Shown here piece by piece: positions 50,709 to 57,841 of a stretch of DNA of 57,841 bases (position 1 is its first letter; the number at the start of each line of letters is the position of its first letter). The notes beneath the pieces were generated by a model. The model was not told where the DNA came from, searched no databases, and was given only the letters and a program-made list of their open reading frames with translations. Position numbers and translations under genes: made by a program. The stretch lies in the NCBI GenBank assembly GCA_944381495.1, contig CALWLJ010000008.1, positions 1 to 57,841 on the forward strand, in the 5' to 3' direction. Origin of the DNA: an uncultured Mediterraneibacter sp. GTDB taxonomy: Bacteria; Bacillota; Clostridia; Lachnospirales; Lachnospiraceae.

Positions 50709-53255
50709 TTATTCCTGCTCTTCTCCTTCCATCCTGGTTTCAGCAGGAACTGCATCCTTATCATCATTCTCGTCTTTGCCTTCTATCTCAACCTTTTCAC
50801 CGTCAATTTCCGCAGAAGCCTTCCTTACTTTTGCAACACTTGCTACTTTGTCATTTCCATGCAAATTGATCAGTTTAACTCCAGACGTTATTCTTCCGTA
50901 CACTGAGATATCCGAACACTTCATGCGGATGACAATTCCTTCTGTGTTGATGATCATGATCTCGCTGTCTTCATCTACAGCCTTCATACCAACTACATTT
51001 CCGGTTTTCTCCGTAATCTTGTAACATTTCACGCCTTTTCCGCCGCGGTTCTGTTTTGTAAATTCATCCATCTCCGTCCGCTTGCCCATACCCTTTTCAG
51101 ATACGGTGAGCATATATCTTCCCTGGCTGCTCATCTGCATACCGATCACTTCATCGCCGTCGCTTAAGTTCATTCCACGTACACCCATGGAAACCCTTCC
51201 TGTTGAGCGGACATCCTGCTCGCTGAACCGGATACACTGACCATATTTCGTAACAAGAAGCACATCCTGCTCATTATCAGTTACTCTGACATTGATCAGC
51301 AGATCGTCTTCCCGGAGCACGATAGCAGCAAGACCGTTCTTTCTTACATTTGCATACTCGCCGATCGGAGTCTTTTTCACAAGACCCTTCTGGGTAGCCA
51401 TGAAGAGATACTTGCCATCCTCATACTCATAGATCGGAATCGTAGCCGTGATCTTTTCCTCCGGCATAAGCTGCAGAAGATTGATGACTGCAGTTCCGCG
51501 GGCCGTTCTTCCTGCCTCCGGTATCTCATATGCCTTAAGTCTGTATACACGTCCCTTGTTTGTAAAGAACATGATATAGTGGTGGGTCGTTGTGACAAAC
51601 AGTTCACGGATAAAGTCATCTTCGAGGGTCTGCATACCCTTGATGCCTTTTCCTCCACGGTTCTGACTCTTGAATGTATCCATGCTCATACGTTTGATAT
51701 ATCCCATATTTGTCACTGTAATGACTACATTATCTCTTGGAATCAGATCCTCCATGGAAATATCAAACTCGTCATAGCCGATGCGGGTTCTTCTGTCATC
51801 TCCGTATTTCTCAGAAATAACAAGAATTTCTTTCTTGATGACACCAAGAAGAAGCTTCCTGTCGGCAAGAATTGCCTTCAGTTCTTCAATCTTCTTCATG
51901 AGCTCTGCATATTCGTTCTCGATCTTTTCTCTTTCCAGACCTGTCAGAGCACGCAGACGCATATCTACGATTGCCTGTGCCTGAACATCGGTCAGTCCAA
52001 AGCGTTCCATTAATTCTGTCTTGGCGATCTGGACGCTTCTGGAACCTCTTATGATGCGGATCACTTCGTCAATATTGTCCAGGGCAATAAGCAGACCCTG
52101 TAAAATATGGGCTCTTTCCTCCGCTTTGTTCAGGTCGTATTTTGTCCTTCTTGTAACAACCTCTTCCTGATGCTGAAGATAATAATTCAGCATCTCAAGC
52201 AGATTCATTACCTTTGGCTGATTGTTTACAAGGGCAAGCATGATCACACCGAATGTATCCTGCAGCTGTGTATGTTTATAAAGCTGATTCAGGATCACAT
52301 TAGGATTCACATCACGTCTCAATTCAATACAGATCCGCATTCCCTCACGGCTGGACTGATCACTCAAATCTGTGATCCCGTCAATTCTTTTTTCCTTCAC
52401 AAGCTCCGCGATTTTCTCGATCAGACGTGCCTTGTTTACAAGGAACGGAAGCTCTGTGACAATGATCCTGTTCTTGCCGTTTGCCATGGGCTCGATATTT
52501 GTAATAGCCCTCACACGTATCTTGCCGCGGCCTGTACGGTATGCCTCCTCGATTCCTCTTGTTCCAAGAATCTCTGCTCCGGTAGGGAAGTCCGGTCCCT
52601 TGATGATCTGGAGGATTTCCTCCATCGTTGTCTCGCCTTTTTCTTCAATCTGGTCATCGATGATCCTTACCACTGCGGCAATGACCTCCTTCAGATTGTG
52701 AGGCGGAATATTCGTAGCCATACCTACAGCAATTCCTGAAGTACCGTTCACAAGAAGATTCGGAAAACGGGAGGGCAGTACCGTAGGCTCTTTCTCTGTC
52801 TCGTCGAAGTTCGGGGTAAAATCAACGGTATCCTTGTTGATGTCTGCCGTCATTTCCATGGAAATCTTGCTCAGGCGAGCCTCTGTATAACGCATGGCCG
52901 CAGCGCCGTCTCCGTCAACGGAACCAAAATTTCCATGTCCGTCTACCAGAGGATATCTGGTGGACCAGTCCTGCGCCAGATTTACCAGAGCGCCGTAAAT
53001 AGAACTGTCTCCATGGGGGTGATATTTACCCATTGTATCACCAACGATACGGGCGCATTTACGATGAGGCTTGTCCGGACCGTTATTCAGCTCAATCATA
53101 GAATACAGAATTCGTCGCTGTACCGGCTTCAAGCCGTCCCGCACATCAGGAAGCGCACGGGAGGCGATAACGCTCATGGCGTAGTCGATATAGGATGTTT
53201 CCATTGTCTTCTTCAGGTCGACTTCATGAACTTTATCAAATATATTATCTTCCAT
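50709..53255 (-). CDS. gyrA: DNA gyrase subunit A
   Basis: 848-aa gyrase A. Catalytic Tyr123 in [12 protein letters not shown], the breakage-reunion domain to about residue 500, and a C-terminal beta-pinwheel with two GyrA-box-like QNRGGKG sequences. At the quinolone-resistance region the sequence is [10 protein letters not shown]: Ser84 is kept, but the position equal to E. coli Asp87 is Gly88. The tail is acidic ([13 protein letters not shown]-type). Separated from gyrB by 298 bp of repeats; AAAGGAG precedes the ATG. Confidence 0.97.
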   Translation of the reverse strand: MEDNIFDKVHEVDLKKTMETSYIDYAMSVIASRALPDVRDGLKPVQRRILYSMIELNNGPDKPHRKCARIVGDTMGKYHPHGDSSIYGALVNLAQDWSTRYPLVDGHGNFGSVDGDGAAAMRYTEARLSKISMEMTADINKDTVDFTPNFDETEKEPTVLPSRFPNLLVNGTSGIAVGMATNIPPHNLKEVIAAVVRIIDDQIEEKGETTMEEILQIIKGPDFPTGAEILGTRGIEEAYRTGRGKIRVRAITNIEPMANGKNRIIVTELPFLVNKARLIEKIAELVKEKRIDGITDLSDQSSREGMRICIELRRDVNPNVILNQLYKHTQLQDTFGVIMLALVNNQPKVMNLLEMLNYYLQHQEEVVTRRTKYDLNKAEERAHILQGLLIALDNIDEVIRIIRGSRSVQIAKTELMERFGLTDVQAQAIVDMRLRALTGLEREKIENEYAELMKKIEELKAILADRKLLLGVIKKEILVISEKYGDDRRTRIGYDEFDISMEDLIPRDNVVITVTNMGYIKRMSMDTFKSQNRGGKGIKGMQTLEDDFIRELFVTTTHHYIMFFTNKGRVYRLKAYEIPEAGRTARGTAVINLLQLMPEEKITATIPIYEYEDGKYLFMATQKGLVKKTPIGEYANVRKNGLAAIVLREDDLLINVRVTDNEQDVLLVTKYGQCIRFSEQDVRSTGRVSMGVRGMNLSDGDEVIGMQMSSQGRYMLTVSEKGMGKRTEMDEFTKQNRGGKGVKCYKITEKTGNVVGMKAVDEDSEIMIINTEGIVIRMKCSDISVYGRITSGVKLINLHGNDKVASVAKVRKASAEIDGEKVEIEGKDENDDKDAVPAETRMEGEEQE

Positions 53256-53303
53256 CTTTTATCTCCTTTTTGTGGATCTATCTGCACTGTTTTGGATCCG
53301 GAA

Positions 53304-53437
53304 GCTTCCGCGCCGGGCCAACCGAAAATGTTCGGTGGGGGAGAGGCGCAGGTTGCTTCCGCGCCGGGCCAACTCGAAAATGTTCGGTGGGGGGAAGGCT
53401 TTGGTTGCTTCCACGCCGGGCCAACTCGAAAATGTTC
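53304..53437. repeat. Three-copy ~51-bp tandem repeat between gyrB and gyrA
   Basis: Copies begin at 53304, 53355 and 53407, each starting GCTTCC[GA]CGCCGGGCCAA and containing CGAAAATGTTC; the last is truncated. Copies differ at a few positions. The region is GC-richer than its surroundings. Confidence 0.9.
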
Positions 53438-53448
53438 CATTTTCTCGT

Positions 53449-53473
53449 TGGTTTGGCATTTCCAATGCCAAAC
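53449..53473. repeat. Perfect inverted repeat
   Basis: GGTTTGGCATT and AATGCCAAACC around a 3-nt spacer, a perfect 11-bp stem, just left of a second one (CAGAAAT-CGAGT with ACTCG-ATTTCTG, about 53491-53519). Neither is followed by a U-run on the minus strand, so they are not ordinary terminators. Confidence 0.8.
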
Positions 53474-53553
53474 CTGATGCTCCCTTTGAATCAGAAATTC
53501 GAGTAAACTCGATTTCTGTTCAAATGGATCATCGGACCGGCGCTGGTAAAGTG

Positions 53554-56591
<3,038 letters not shown>

Positions 56592-56634
56592 AGGATTATT
56601 CTACACTTTTTCAAAGTTTATGTAAAGCTGACTC

Positions 56635-56847
56635 TCAGCCGATCCGGACTGTACTGCCGTTATAGGAAGCTTCATCACCGGAACAGAGCTTTCTCCCTCT
56701 GCGTGTTTCTACCTCTCCATTCACAGTTACAAGACCTTCCTGAATGACTTCCTTGGCCTCTCCGCCATTTTCTACAAGCCCCGCAGCCTTAAGGAGCTGC
56801 CCCAGCTTTATAAATGATTCTCCCTCTCGCAGACTGAATGTTTCCAT
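56635..56847 (-). CDS. YaaA-like S4 RNA-binding protein
   Basis: 70-aa S4 domain protein: FIKLGQLLKAAGLVENGGEA and VNGEVETRRGRKL, the S4 RNA-binding core. Always found between dnaN and recF in Firmicutes; implicated in ribosome assembly. The 127-bp gap to dnaN shows nothing further. Confidence 0.93.
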   Translation of the reverse strand: METFSLREGESFIKLGQLLKAAGLVENGGEAKEVIQEGLVTVNGEVETRRGRKLCSGDEASYNGSTVRIG

Positions 56848-56974
56848 CTTTCTTAATTCCTCTCTTCACAGTTTCTGCATCCCGAAACGCGCGATTCCAT
56901 TTTTGTATCTGTTCATCGGCGCCATGTTCCCGGATGCAGCACTATTATATTACCTTTGTCCTGATGCCGCCGCA

Positions 56975-57841
56975 TCAGACAGATGCATTAAAGTTAACAG
57001 GAAGGATCAGATAGATATAACTCTGCTCCTCATCCTTGATAAAGCACGGAGCTTTCGCGTTCATGAAATAAAGATCAACCTCTTCATCCTCAATAACACG
57101 GAGAGCATCGATTAGGAATTTCGGATTGAATCCGATCAGAAGATCCTTTCCTTCCTTCGTACACAGGATCACCTCGTCCATAGATCCGATCTGTGAACGA
57201 ATCTTAAGCTCCATAGATTCATCTCTGATATCGATGATGATCGGCTTCTTGTCCCCCTCCTTGATCAGGAGAGTCGCACGGTCAATACAGTCAAGAAGTT
57301 CTCTCTTATTAATCCTTACCCTGGTCTCATAATCGCTGGAAAGCATCTGGTCAATCCGGAAATATTCCCCTTCGATCAGTCTTGACACAACAACTGTTCT
57401 GTCAAACTCAAATACAATATGATTTTTCGTGAATGATATATCAACTTCAGATTCAGCTTCTCCGCCGATGATCTTACTGATCTCCTGCAGCGTCTTTCCG
57501 GGAACTATCACTTTCTTTGGAGCATAGGAGTCCTTCAGTTCGATCTTACGGATAGAAATTCTGTGTCCGTCAAGAGATACGACTTTCAGAATATTGTCGT
57601 CAATCTCAAAAAGCTCTCCGGTCATCATCTTATTCGTGTCATTATCAGCAATGGAGAAAATTGTCTGACGGATTACTTCTTTCAGCGTAAATTCTGAAAC
57701 AGTAATAAAATCATCTTTTTCTACGACCGGAAGATATGAGAAATCTTCTCCAGACTGTGCTGCGATATTGAACTTTGCTTTTTCACAGGTGATCATAGTC
57801 TGACTGTCATCGGTCGTCTCTATAACCACTTCGCTGTCCGG
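56975..57841 (-). CDS. dnaN: DNA polymerase III sliding clamp (beta), partial
   Basis: The frame is open to the window's right edge, so about 80-85 N-terminal residues are missing; 288 codons are present plus the stop. The sequence (AAQSGEDFSYLPVV, VVSLDGHRISIRK, the C-terminal NAKAPCFI and IYLILPVNF) is the beta clamp. Its position defines the direction of the origin, which should be to the right. Confidence 0.95.
   Translation of the reverse strand, partial: PDSEVVIETTDDSQTMITCEKAKFNIAAQSGEDFSYLPVVEKDDFITVSEFTLKEVIRQTIFSIADNDTNKMMTGELFEIDDNILKVVSLDGHRISIRKIELKDSYAPKKVIVPGKTLQEISKIIGGEAESEVDISFTKNHIVFEFDRTVVVSRLIEGEYFRIDQMLSSDYETRVRINKRELLDCIDRATLLIKEGDKKPIIIDIRDESMELKIRSQIGSMDEVILCTKEGKDLLIGFNPKFLIDALRVIEDEEVDLYFMNAKAPCFIKDEEQSYIYLILPVNFNASV

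Noticed and set aside
53304-53437. CRISPR array
   Set aside because: Only three contiguous tandem copies with no unique spacers and no cas genes nearby.
56848-57841. oriC/DnaA boxes within the window
   Set aside because: No cluster of DnaA boxes was found; the window ends inside dnaN, and the origin should lie beyond.

Overview
The window is one end of a Lachnospiraceae-type (Firmicutes, Clostridia) chromosome segment next to the replication origin. The evidence is a moderate-GC genome with strong Shine-Dalgarno sites, a Gram-positive tad pilus locus, Clostridia-type DUF families (3810, 5702, 5711, 6147, 6382, 2975), and the order dnaN-yaaA-recF-gyrB-gyrA at the right edge. dnaN runs off the right end, so dnaA and oriC should lie just beyond it. 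Most genes are on the minus strand, pointing away from that origin, as expected for leading-strand genes. The genus cannot be fixed from sequence alone; a Blautia, Dorea or Mediterraneibacter-like organism fits.

Left part (1-18.6 kb): a tRNA-Glu/tRNA-Cys unit followed by a degenerate tRNA-Cys-like copy and short tandem repeats. Next come two cell-envelope genes (a lipoprotein and a DUF3810 protein), an OB-fold-like lipoprotein, and a four-gene sugar ABC importer operon (ATPase, two permeases, and a solute-binding protein that is last in the operon). Then a broken AAA-ATPase/PD-(D/E)XK gene that has lost its Walker A segment. A large, domain-permuted, membrane-anchored GH3 glycosidase is divergent from a LytTR response regulator/GHKL sensor kinase pair. 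A Gly-rich TPM-like membrane protein, a repeat-containing lipoprotein and a remnant of a response regulator follow.

Middle (18.5-39 kb): tRNA-Asn and tRNA-Ala; an envelope operon (LysM protein, DUF5711, CvpA); a non-oxidative pentose phosphate operon (transaldolase plus split transketolase); the recombination/replication operon dnaX-ybaB-recR followed by a LacI-type regulator; and pgi and pfkA for glycolysis. Then an uncharacterised membrane protein, a TSCPD protein, a strongly structured intergenic region, a DUF6147-like secreted protein, and an anti-sigma-like protein separated from an ECF sigma gene by murG on the opposite strand. A HIT protein, a soluble orphan histidine kinase and a rhomboid protease end this part.

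Right part (39-57.8 kb): a compact tad/Flp pilus operon transcribed leftwards (CpaE-like, TadA, TadB, TadC, Flp1 pilin, DUF5702, two TadE-like proteins with the prepilin peptidase between them, DUF6382). Then BofA, a DUF4153/XRE/DUF2975 membrane-regulator cluster, and the gyrase/recF/dnaN group. The gyrB-gyrA gap holds a three-copy tandem repeat and two perfect or near-perfect inverted repeats.

No CRISPR array, rRNA or intact transposase was found. I did not see a clearly novel multi-gene defence system. The least explained pieces are the tRNA-Cys-like element, the 150-bp inverted repeat near 33.9 kb, the gyr intergenic repeats, the 27-bp repeats near 21 kb, and a TadE-like protein carrying a duplicated His/Cys module.
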